NCBI GenBank assembly: GCA_022605955.1
Contig: JAKCOZ010000005.1
Location: forward strand, 372,001-436,000
Length of the DNA: 64,000 bases
Source of the DNA: Rallus limicola
Lineage: Eukaryota; Chordata; Aves; Gruiformes; Rallidae
Direction: 5' to 3'
Each line of letters starts with the position of its first letter. Position 1 is the first letter of the stretch. Below are positions 35,715-45,000 of this stretch, piece by piece. Below the pieces are notes generated by a model. It did no database searches. It worked only from the letters and a program-made list of their open reading frames with translations, and was not told the DNA's origin. Made by a program: the position numbers and the translations under genes.

Positions 35715-38700
35715 AGAGGGATAACCGTGTTTATTGGACTGTGTGGATCAGATGGCCTGGCATGTCAGACCCACAAGAGTACAAGGCTCTGGTGGATACT
35801 GGTGCCCAGTGTACAATAATGCCATCGAATCATGTAGGGACAGAACCTGTCAGCATTTCTGGAGTGACAGGTGGATCCCAACAATTGACTGTGTTAGAGG
35901 CTGAAGTGAGCTTAACTGGGAAGGACTGGGAGAAACACCCAATTGTGACTGGCCCAGAAGCTCCATGCATTTTAGGTATAGATTACCTCCGTAGAGGTTA
36001 TTTTAAGGACCCAAAAGGGTACCGGTGGGCTTTTGGAATAGCTGCTTTGGAGACAGAAGGCACTGAGCAATTGCGTGCCTTGCCTGGACTCTCTGATGAT
36101 CCTTCTGTTGTGGGGTTATTGAAGGTTGAAGAACAGCAGGTGCCAATTGCTACAACGACGGTGCACAGGAGACAATACCGTACTAACAGGGATTCCCTGA
36201 TCCCCATCCATAAGCTGATTCGTCAACTAGAGAGTCAAGGGGTGATCAGCCGAACCCGCTCACCCTTTAACAGTCCCATATGGCCAGTGCGGAAGTCCGA
36301 TGGAGAGTGGAGGCTGACAGTGGATTATCGTGGCCTAAACGAAGTCACTCCAGGTATGAGTGCTGCTGTACCAGACATGCTGGAACTGCAGTATGAATTG
36401 GAGTCAAAGGCAGCCAAGTGGTATGCCACAATTGACATTGCAAATGCTTTCTTCTCAATACCACTGGCGCCAGAGTGCAGGCCACAATTTGCTTTCACTT
36501 GGAGGGGCATCCAATACACGTGGAATCGTCTGCCCCAGGGGTGGAAACACAGCCCCACCATTTGCCATGGACTAATCCAGACCACACTGGAAAAGGGTGA
36601 AGCCCCAGAGCACCTGCAGTATATTGATGACATCATTGTATGGGGCAATACAGCAGAGGAAGTATTTGAGAAAGGAAAAAGGATAATTCAAATCCTTTTG
36701 GAAGCTGGTTTTGCTATAAAGCAAAGTAAAGTCAAGGGGCCTACCCGAGAAATCCAGTTTTTAGGAATAAAATGGCAGGATGGGCGTCGTCAGATCCCAA
36801 TGGACATTATCAATAAAATAGCAGCTATGTCTCCACCAAGCAACAAAAAGGAAACACAAGCTTTCTTAGGTGTTATAGGTTTTTGGCGAATGCATGTCCC
36901 AAACTACAGTCTCATTGTGAGCCCACTCTACCACGTAACTCGGAAGAAGAATGATTTCCAATGGGGCCCTGAGCAGCAGCAAGCCTTTGAACAGATCAAA
37001 CGCGAGATAGTCCATGCAGTAGCCCTTGGGCCTGTCCGGACAGGGACAGATGTTAAAAATGTGCTTTACACTGCAGCCGGGGAGAATGGCCCTACCTGGA
37101 GTCTCTGGCAGAAAGCACAAGGGGAGACTAGAGGTCGACCACTGGGGTTTTGGAGTCGGGCCTACAAAGGATCTGAGGCCAATTATACTCCAACAGAAAA
37201 GGAAATACTGGCCGCCTATGAAGGGGTTCGAGCCGCTTCAGAAGTGATTGGAACTGAAGCTCAACTCCTCCTGGCACCCCGACTGCCGGTGCTGGGCTGG
37301 ATGTTCAAAGGGAAGGTCCCTTCTACACACCATGCCACTGATGCTACGTGGAGCAAGTGGGTTGCACTAATTACTCAGCGGGCTCGAATAGGAAACCCTA
37401 ATCGCCCAGGAATCGTGGAAGTGATCACAGACTGGCCAGAAGGCAAAGATTTTGGGATGTCACCAGAGGACGAGGAGGTGACACGTGCTGAAGAAGCCCC
37501 ACCTTACAACAAACTGCCAGAGAATGAGAAGCGATATGCCCTGTTCACCGATGGCTCCTGTCGCCTTGTGGGAAGGCAGCGAAGATGGAAAGCTGCTGTA
37601 TGGAGTCCTACCAGACAAGTAGCAGAAGCCACTGAAGGAAAAGGTGAATCAAGCCAATTTGCTGAGGTGAAGGCCATCCAGTTGGCCTTGGACATTGCTG
37701 AGAGAGAAAAGTGGCCAATGCTCTATCTTTATACTGACTCATGGATGGTAGCTAATGCCCTGTGGGGTTGGTTGCAACAGTGGAAAAAGAACAACTGGCA
37801 GCGTAGAGGCAAACCCATATGGGCTGCTGACTTATGGCAAGACATTGCTACCCGATTAGAGAGGCTTGTTGTAAAGGTACGTCATGTTGATGCCCATGTA
37901 CCTAAGAGTCGAGCCATGGAGGAACATCAAAACAACCATCAGGTAGATAAGGCTGCTAGGATTGAAGTGGCTCAGGTAGATCTAGACTGGCAACATAAAG
38001 GTGAATTATTCATAGCTCGATGGGCTCATGATTCCTCAGGTCATCAAGGGAGAGATGCAACATATAGATGGGCTCGAGATCGAGGGGTGGACTTAACCAT
38101 GGATGCTATTGCACAAGTTATCCATGAATGTGAGACGTGTGCCGCAATTAAGCAGGCGAAGCGGTTGAAGCCGCTTTGGTATGGGGGACGGTGGATGAAA
38201 TATAAATATGGGGAGGCCTGGCAGATTGATTACATCACCCTCCCACAAACCCGCCATGGCAAACGCTATGTGCTTACAATGGTGGAGGCTACCACTGGCT
38301 GGCTAGAAACATATCCGGTACCCCATGCTACTGCCCGGAATACAATCCTGGGTCTTGAAAGGCAAGTCCTATGGCGACACGGCACCCCAGAAAGAATCGA
38401 GTCAGACAACGGGACTCATTTCCGAAATGCTCTCATAGACACCTGGGCCAAAGAGCATGGCATTGAATGGGTGTACCACATTCCTTATCATGCACCAGCC
38501 TCTGGGAAAATTGAACGATATAATGGACTCTTAAAGACTACCCTGAAAGCAATGGGTGGTGGAACATTCAAACATTGGGATACAAATTTGGCAAAAGCCA
38601 CGTGGTTAGTTAACTCTAGGGGTTCTACCAATCGGGCTGGCCCTGCCCAGTCAAAATTTCCATGTACTGTAGAAGGAGACAGAGTCCCAGTGGTGCACAT

Positions 38701-38881
38701 GAAAAGTATATTAGGGAAGACAGTTTGGGTCATCCCTGCTTCAGGTAAAGGTAAACCTATGTCGGGAATTGTTTTTGCTCAAGGACCTGGTTCTACTTGG
38801 TGGGTAATGCAGAAGGATGGAGAAACTCGATGTGTACCTCAAAGGGATTTGATTTTAGGTGAGAATAGCCAATGTAATTAG
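35687..38881 (+). CDS. Pro-Pol polyprotein: protease, reverse transcriptase, RNase H, integrase
   Basis: Open frame directly after the gag TAG, 1064 codons to TAG 38879-38881. There is no ATG near the start, so it is probably made as a Gag-Pol fusion. Numbering from the GTG codon at 35708: protease DTG 30-32 and ILGID 88-92; RT with D243 and YIDD 305-308; a connection region at about 450-535 with RNase-H-like text (‘YTPTEKEILAAYEG’); RNase H with D615, E653, D677 and D747; integrase zinc domain H774, H779, C808, C811; catalytic D841, D900, E936 with exactly 35 residues between the last two; and an SH3-like C-terminal region at about 985-1057. All catalytic residues are intact. No dUTPase follows. 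It converts genomic RNA to DNA in the cytoplasm and integrates it in the nucleus. Closest by eye to ERV-L/spuma-like pol. Confidence 0.94.
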   Translation, partial: RGPASSQVEERDNRVYWTVWIRWPGMSDPQEYKALVDTGAQCTIMPSNHVGTEPVSISGVTGGSQQLTVLEAEVSLTGKDWEKHPIVTGPEAPCILGIDYLRRGYFKDPKGYRWAFGIAALETEGTEQLRALPGLSDDPSVVGLLKVEEQQVPIATTTVHRRQYRTNRDSLIPIHKLIRQLESQGVISRTRSPFNSPIWPVRKSDGEWRLTVDYRGLNEVTPGMSAAVPDMLELQYELESKAAKWYATIDIANAFFSIPLAPECRPQFAFTWRGIQYTWNRLPQGWKHSPTICHGLIQTTLEKGEAPEHLQYIDDIIVWGNTAEEVFEKGKRIIQILLEAGFAIKQSKVKGPTREIQFLGIKWQDGRRQIPMDIINKIAAMSPPSNKKETQAFLGVIGFWRMHVPNYSLIVSPLYHVTRKKNDFQWGPEQQQAFEQIKREIVHAVALGPVRTGTDVKNVLYTAAGENGPTWSLWQKAQGETRGRPLGFWSRAYKGSEANYTPTEKEILAAYEGVRAASEVIGTEAQLLLAPRLPVLGWMFKGKVPSTHHATDATWSKWVALITQRARIGNPNRPGIVEVITDWPEGKDFGMSPEDEEVTRAEEAPPYNKLPENEKRYALFTDGSCRLVGRQRRWKAAVWSPTRQVAEATEGKGESSQFAEVKAIQLALDIAEREKWPMLYLYTDSWMVANALWGWLQQWKKNNWQRRGKPIWAADLWQDIATRLERLVVKVRHVDAHVPKSRAMEEHQNNHQVDKAARIEVAQVDLDWQHKGELFIARWAHDSSGHQGRDATYRWARDRGVDLTMDAIAQVIHECETCAAIKQAKRLKPLWYGGRWMKYKYGEAWQIDYITLPQTRHGKRYVLTMVEATTGWLETYPVPHATARNTILGLERQVLWRHGTPERIESDNGTHFRNALIDTWAKEHGIEWVYHIPYHAPASGKIERYNGLLKTTLKAMGGGTFKHWDTNLAKATWLVNSRGSTNRAGPAQSKFPCTVEGDRVPVVHMKSILGKTVWVIPASGKGKPMSGIVFAQGPGSTWWVMQKDGETRCVPQRDLILGENSQCN

Positions 38882-39378
38882 TAAGGTAGAAATTGTATTA
38901 TAATAAGTGCTAAATAACCCATTACAGTATATACATTATTACTTTAATTTCTGTATATATAATTGTTGTTGTGTGTTGTACCAATGGAGTTACAGCCGGA
39001 AACATACACGTCAATGAAGGAAGACTGCCACGATGATGGGATCAAGACCTACCATCACAAGAACTTTTTCCTCTTCCCCTTTGAAAATGAACACTTTTGA
39101 TTCACAGACCATGACCATGGACCATGTCAGATGCATTGGTCGAGAGCCCGAGATGCAGCATGCAACGATCCAATGGTGCATACTGACACCATGAGAGACT
39201 GTTACAACGAATGAAGCCTGAAAGTCATGGACTAAATCATTTACTCAACAAAACTCAGAAGAATGGTCCATAGACTAAGGGAATAATACAGATATGTGTG
39301 TCTGAAACATTGGTTGTACCCAAAAGAAATGGTTGGATCTGGTCATGACGTAAATGGTATGGAATAAGGGGTGGATAA
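38882..39378 (+). other. Non-coding 3' region of the provirus (no env, no dUTPase)
   Basis: About 500 bases between the pol stop and the 3' LTR. No frame of 60 residues or more starts in it, and I see no envelope motif such as a furin site or transmembrane segment. It holds the purine tract at its end. Confidence 0.8.
39361..39378 (+). other. Candidate polypurine tract
   Basis: Purine-rich GGAATAAGGGGTGGATAA lies directly before the 3' LTR, where the plus-strand primer of reverse transcription is expected. It is interrupted by a few T bases, so it is a weak match. Confidence 0.55.
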
Positions 39379-39967
39379 TGTCCTGGTTTCAGTCAGGATA
39401 GAGTTAATTTCATTTGTAGCAGCGGATGGAATGCTGTGTTTGGGAGTTAAAATGAAAGCAGTTCTGATAACACCCTGATGTTTTTAGTTGCAGTCAGACA
39501 GTCAATGCCAGGACAGGTGACCCAGATGGGCCAAAGAGAGTATTCCATGCCAATTACGTCCTGCCCAGGATAAAGGGGGGCTGATGGGAGGAAGAAGGGG
39601 CGGTTCCGGGACGCGAGCGGCCGGGACGCGAGGGTCTTGGGGGACGGTCGGGTTCCGGGACGGCTCTGGGTGGTACGGCCTGAGTTGTGTGGTTCGGTGA
39701 GAAACTGCATTGTGTATCAATATTTTCATATTCTTTTGCTCTATAGTCCTGTTAGCATTGTATATATTTTATTTTTCTGTTATCTTAGTAAACTATCCTT
39801 ATCCCAACCCACGGGCCTCTTAGTTTCTTGGTTTTGGAGTTATTTTGCCCCTTCCTTTTCCCTTCCCTTGTTTCCCCCCTCCCCTTTTTCCCTTTTCTCC
39901 TGCTCTTTTACTTTAAGGAGCAGGCAGCTGCGTGGATCTCGGCCCAAGCCGGGGTGAAACCACGACA
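39379..39967 (+). repeat. 3' LTR
   Basis: 589 bp, the same as the 5' LTR with no difference that I could find; every internal landmark is offset by exactly 6382. The TATA-like box is at 39569-39576 and the AGTAAA signal at 39787-39792. It ends ‘ccacgaca’ and is followed by the second CTCAC. Confidence 0.96.
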
Positions 39968-39972
39968 CTCAC
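39968..39972. other. Target-site duplication CTCAC (right)
   Basis: Exact repeat of 32992-32996. Removing the provirus and one copy restores ‘cttgctcactcc’, which aligns with the uninterrupted family B LTR text ‘ccactcactcactcc’ at 6527. Confidence 0.93.
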
Positions 39973-40295
39973 TCCCGAAGGAGAAAGAGGCAGAGACTCC
40001 ATGAGTTGGGATAAGGACACTTCATTGAAAAGTAGAACAATAACAGCCAGTTACACTCACACCCAGTGATAATGCAGAGTACCTGATGGTAGCAGAGCAC
40101 AGCACAAAGCAAGGACTGGCCGGACACCCCAGCCACACTCAGCCTGCTCTGGAAGTACCCAGAAGCACCCCTTCCCCAACCAGCCCCTTTTATGGGGGAG
40201 TGATGTCAGGTGATGTGGGAATAGCCTGGGCTGACTCAGCTCATCTGGGCTGGCTGCTCAGGCAGCTGAGCTTTGGCCTGGCTGGAACCAGGACA
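39968..40295 (-). repeat. Older LTR family B (copy 2), right remnant
   Basis: Continues the family B LTR from 32996. It shares ‘cagttacactcacacccag’ (near 40049), ‘cagccccttttatggggga’ (near 40181) and the terminal ‘ggctggaaccaggaca’ (to 40295) with the copies at 6.5 kb and 49.5 kb. On the minus strand it starts TGTCCTGGTTCCAGCCAGG with a TATA-like ATAAAAGGGG near 40185-40193. The frame 40086-40340 is not a gene. Confidence 0.9.
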
Positions 40296-41945
40296 CAAAG
40301 CTATGCTCTAACTAGAGAATCCCTTGAAATGAGGAATTAACAGTGCAGGGGTAACAAGGGGCTCATTTCTTGCTTCCATCAAGAATGGCAATATTTCCAT
40401 ACATTTTTACTAGAAAATAGGCAGAAATAAGAAGTAGGCTTAGGCTCAGTCTAACGAGAAATATGCCAATAAAAGACAGATTTTATCAAAATATCATACA
40501 ATACATTCATCCATTTATATAGTTGACTGAAAGCAAATAACATAGAATTGCATAATAGACATGATCATATTTCATATGCTATGAAGGCCACTGGAAACAA
40601 CAATTTCTTCATAAATATGTAGAGACTAACCAGGTATTGCAGCAGTTTTCTTGATGCTGGTTCCCAAATTCAGCTGTGCATCACAGGAAATGAGAGATGT
40701 TCTTTTCAGGGTGCTTAATTGTTTCTGCAAGCATGTTTACCACATAGGAGAAATTCAGTAGGAAAGTACAACTCATGTTTTTTCTGTTCCATTTGGCTGA
40801 TTATGAGATAAATAATCAGGATACATTTATAGCTTAAGGGACCGATTTGCCCGAGATAGAATAGTTGATTGTATTACTCTAAAGAAAAAGTATGTAGTAT
40901 CTCAAAATAATTCCAGCTTGTTGCTCTCAGCTCATTAATGCATAATGTTCCTTGCAGAAAGAACAGCATTAGACCAGCACCAAACCAATTTTTCAATGAC
41001 AGTTCTTTCATTTACTTTAGAGAAGAGGAGGTATTTTTACTAAACATATCTATCTGTTAATACAACATTACTTTTTTCCTGCAAATGAATTCATGCAGTT
41101 TAGCTTATTCCTTCATATTAAATTTCAACAAACACATAACAGTGTTTCTGAGAATTTCATTTTCCTAGGCTAGCTTGTGCACAATTAAGTATTTTCTGTG
41201 CTAGAATGAAAGAGAACTCGTGGTACTTTCTGAGACTGTCAGGTGTAATTACATGGTTTTAGACTTTTATAATACCCACCATAATTTAAGTATTCAAGTA
41301 TACTAACATGGTTGTAAAACATAGCTTACCAGAGGTAAGAACATACTACCTGCTATGAGTATGGAGAAACTATGTAATGAGTGGGCTTATGTTAATTACA
41401 CAACATCAGAAATCACATCTGTGGAAGAGCTTTCTGACTCATGAACAGTAATTCTAGTCAATTCAATGAAACTACTAAACTGTTAATAGAGCTGAAAAGG
41501 GAGGTTGAATTTCACTGTCTATGAACCCTGTGGGACTGCAATTGTGAAGAAACATTGATGTTGTAATGGTGGAAAACCTTTTGAAGTGGAAGAGGATTGT
41601 TCATGAAGTAAAATATTTGTTGGTTCCTATAGTAAGAGGGATAATAATAGTTAACAAAGTTTGTTAATAACAAGCTTTGGTTATCATATTAAAAGTCTAG
41701 CACTATGGAAGTCCTGGGCTTTACTGATTCATTGCCTTCAAGACAACATGCAGCTATGCCTGAAGGTAGGCTTTAAAACCAAAATTAATGTCCTTAAATT
41801 ATTTCTAGGGACAGAAGCACTCCCTAATTTTTCTGAGTCATCCCTGGTAAGTATTTTCTTCAGCCTTAAAAGAAGATATCACTGAAATGTGGTTTTCCAG
41901 TGGCTGGAAGTGATGGAATGCAATTTGATCTTCTTTTTAAATTAG
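40296..41945. other. Unique non-coding stretch
   Basis: No gene or repeat recognised. AT-rich sequence. Confidence 0.5.
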
Positions 41946-42030
41946 AAATATAGCATTACAGAGTCACCAAGGTTGGAAGAGACCTTTGAGACCATCAAGT
42001 CCAACATATCTTCCACCAAATATCTCTGTC
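41946..42030 (-). repeat. CR1 3' end fragment, antisense
   Basis: ‘acagagtcaccaaggttgga agagacctttgagaccatca agtccaac’ is the reverse complement of the CR1 3' end. Only about 80 bases are recognisable. Confidence 0.85.
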
Positions 42031-45000
42031 ATTCTGATACACTTGTTCAAGTCTGAGAGACTGACTTCTGCAGAACTTGAATATGTACCATCATTTGCCT
42101 TACAGTTGTATCTTTCCCAGAAATTAAATGAGAAAACCCTAGACCTTCAGTAATCTCATCATTGCCAAAACTGAAGGAGAATCCAGTCTGTCTGAAACAG
42201 ATTATGTCACTGTGGAGTGAGAGAAAGGAACTTTCTGAATAGCTCCTACCACTCCAATACCAGATTCACTTCAGCATGCAGTAAGAAGGTTGAGGAGTTT
42301 TTCTGGCAACCTACCAGTTGCTGCCTCCACTTGCCTTCCACAGAACCAATCCTTCCATGCAGGGTACCAGGATCCAGCACAGGTCAAGTCCTGAGCACCC
42401 CTTAAACACCACACTAGCAGTGAAAGTTTGGTGGAAAGAGAGAAGCTGATACCAACTACAAACAGGTAGGATTCAATGTCATGATGACTAATTACCTTAG
42501 TCTGTTGTTCTGCAGGCACTGAATCAGGGTTTGTTAGTGACTAAAAATCACTGCCACCATATGCAAAGTCACAGATCAATACAAATAAATTGTACCCATT
42601 CAAACGTGGGGTGTTGGCTTGGCTGGGGTTTGGCTTTTTCTTCATATAGGGGAGTGAGTATATTTTACGACACATCAGCATCTTTCTACACCTTGCTTGC
42701 TACTAACATGAATCAGAGCACTGCTTTGAATACTATACTTGAGCTTGGATTTTAACAGAAATATCTGTGTTTACAGCTGGTTTGTACTAGAGATGATATC
42801 GTGAGCTAAATCCCATATGATGGTCCACAGGAACACATTATTCCAACAGCCAAAATTTAAATCACATCTATATCCAAAAACAACCAGTGCAAAATATTTC
42901 CTAAAGGTGATGACAGTGCTTGTGAAGAGATGATAAAGACAGGCAGCAGCTGCTGATCAGCACAGCCTGGGACACAGGTGCATTTCCAGCTGAAGTCTTG
43001 ATGATGGATTGGTTATATGGAGACTGCTTGTTGCTTTTCCAATCTCTTTACAAGGTGAACATGACCTTAGATAGTTGTTGCTTGTGAATAAAGCATCCTT
43101 AAAAGAGTTTCCCAAATATATGCAACATTCATTTTCCCCCCCCATGAAGGAATCAACCCACTTGAAATTTCTCACAGACCAATTCACAGATGGTGCTGTA
43201 GCTTACTGACCTCTAGAGAATTAAGCTAGCTTGCACATTAAAAAAAACCCTTGCCTCTTCCTCACATCTTTCCACTCCCTGAAAACATCCAATTTGATTT
43301 CTCAACAAGATAATGAGCGTTTAAACAATATGTATTGAAAGTTTTCAACATTGTGAGTTCTCATTAGAAAGCCTGGTTGTCTGGAGACTCTGATTCCTTG
43401 ACAGTGCTGATGATCAAGGAGGATTTCTGGTCTCTTGGGCATCTTTAGTTGCAAGAGTACATTTATTGTTTCAGGTCAGAACAGAATAGTTATGTTTTGC
43501 CCAACATAGGGGGACCAGGATTGCTTTAATGCAGTGGGCAACAGTGGGGACATGGCCTACCTAAGTGTTCAGCCACAATCCAGCCCTGTTCAGAGGCAAT
43601 AACCTCAGCAATAATCTCAGAGTTTAATAACCATGCCAACTGGGACATGCTACTTTGCCCCGCAGCAAGACCATCTTCCCAGCATTATTACTCTCTCTCT
43701 CAATTCAGAAGGGCTTGGGAGACAGAGGGGCAAAGTTGTTTAAACTTTATCTCACTAGAACTGTGTGATGAGTTGTGGGTTGATGGGGGGTGTCACTTTT
43801 TCCACAAAACATACACATAGGAAGAGATATATTTGCAGTATAAATATTTTTTCCAGTGACAGAAGACATCACTGATGTCTTCTGCTGATTCCCTTTAGGC
43901 TATAATCTTCCGCCCCATTTTCACAAAGATCAAAATTTGCTGCTCTTTATGGGTTTGAAAAATGGCTTCATCAGTTGAAGATGTGGGCCACTGTTGGTCA
44001 AAAGTCACTTGTCCTTTTGTAGTTTGCCTTCTGTTTTCTTTTTCTAAAATGGCATAAAATTTCTGAACAAACTAGAACTTGAATTGAAAGATGAAATCTA
44101 CTAACATTGGCTTGAAGGTAGATTTGTAGCGTTGTCCCTAGCACAAAAATATGTTTCTGACTACCTTCATCTTCTGAGCTATGTAGCTTTGTTTAGAGTG
44201 TTACATTCTTTCTGATCATTTTCCAGAACACCTGAGGTTTTACTAGAAGCAGCAAATGTGTAGGAAGTATGAGGAGATTCCAGTTTAAAAGTCTCATGAT
44301 CTTACATCTTAGATGAGATGGTTCCACTGACTGCCGTTTCATGTGTAGTTCTCTGCTATGTGTGACCTACTTAGTATTACAAAACAGTACAAAAGGCCAT
44401 CGTAACTATACCCTAGGTCTTGCTTGAATTTGTTTTAAGGTTTTAAAATCAGTCTCAACAACTGGAGTAACTACTGACCCAAAGTTGTTGGTCTGCCAAG
44501 AGAAGCCAATTTGAGAGAATAGATACTTTTCACAGAAATAGGAAAAACTTTTGCTTTTTATGGGTTGTCAGCTGAGTTCATTCAGATGATTAATAATCTG
44601 CTTGAACATTTTGACATATTTGCAATAGCACAGTTTTGGCAAATATTTCCCTCTCCCATGTTTAAACACAAGACTGAGAGGAAAAAGCACAGGGAAAAGC
44701 TAATACAGTAAGAAAACTAATTATGTTCTTTGACTGTGGGTTGGTTTGGGGTGTTTGTTTTTGGGTTTTTTTTTAGTTGAGGTAAAAAAGGAAAAAATGT
44801 AAAGACCTGCCACTCTATGACATTCCTGACAGGCCCACAAAGCATGAGATGCCCACAGGGAGATGTGAATTTTGTCAGACAAAGGCTCCTGTGCTACCAG
44901 TGGTATTGGATTGTGCATGTTCCTCTATTATCTGTTGTGTATCTGTTAGAAAAGAACAAAGGGTAAATTAATCCCAGAAATAAAAGCAGGTAATTTTATT

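Larger units (their letters stand above)
32997..39967 (+). mobile_element. Full-length ERV-L-like endogenous retrovirus, apparently intact
   Basis: The 6971-bp provirus runs LTR (589) – primer binding site – gag-like ORF – in-frame TAG – pro-pol ORF – non-coding 3' region – purine tract – LTR (589). LTRs have TG…CA ends and a CTCAC duplication, and I found no difference between them by eye; every open frame in one recurs in the other at a constant offset of 6382. No frameshift or premature stop is seen in either long ORF, apart from the single TAG between them. The pol sequence (RT ‘YIDDIIVWG’, ‘FLGIKW’, ‘GFWRMHVP’) resembles class III ERV-L-like elements, and there is no env. The features together indicate a very recent insertion of an env-less, probably intracellularly spreading element. 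The family assignment rests on recognition and not on a database search. Confidence 0.93.

Noticed and set aside
38882..39378. Possible env gene after pol
   Set aside because: No frame of useful length starts there and there are no envelope motifs.
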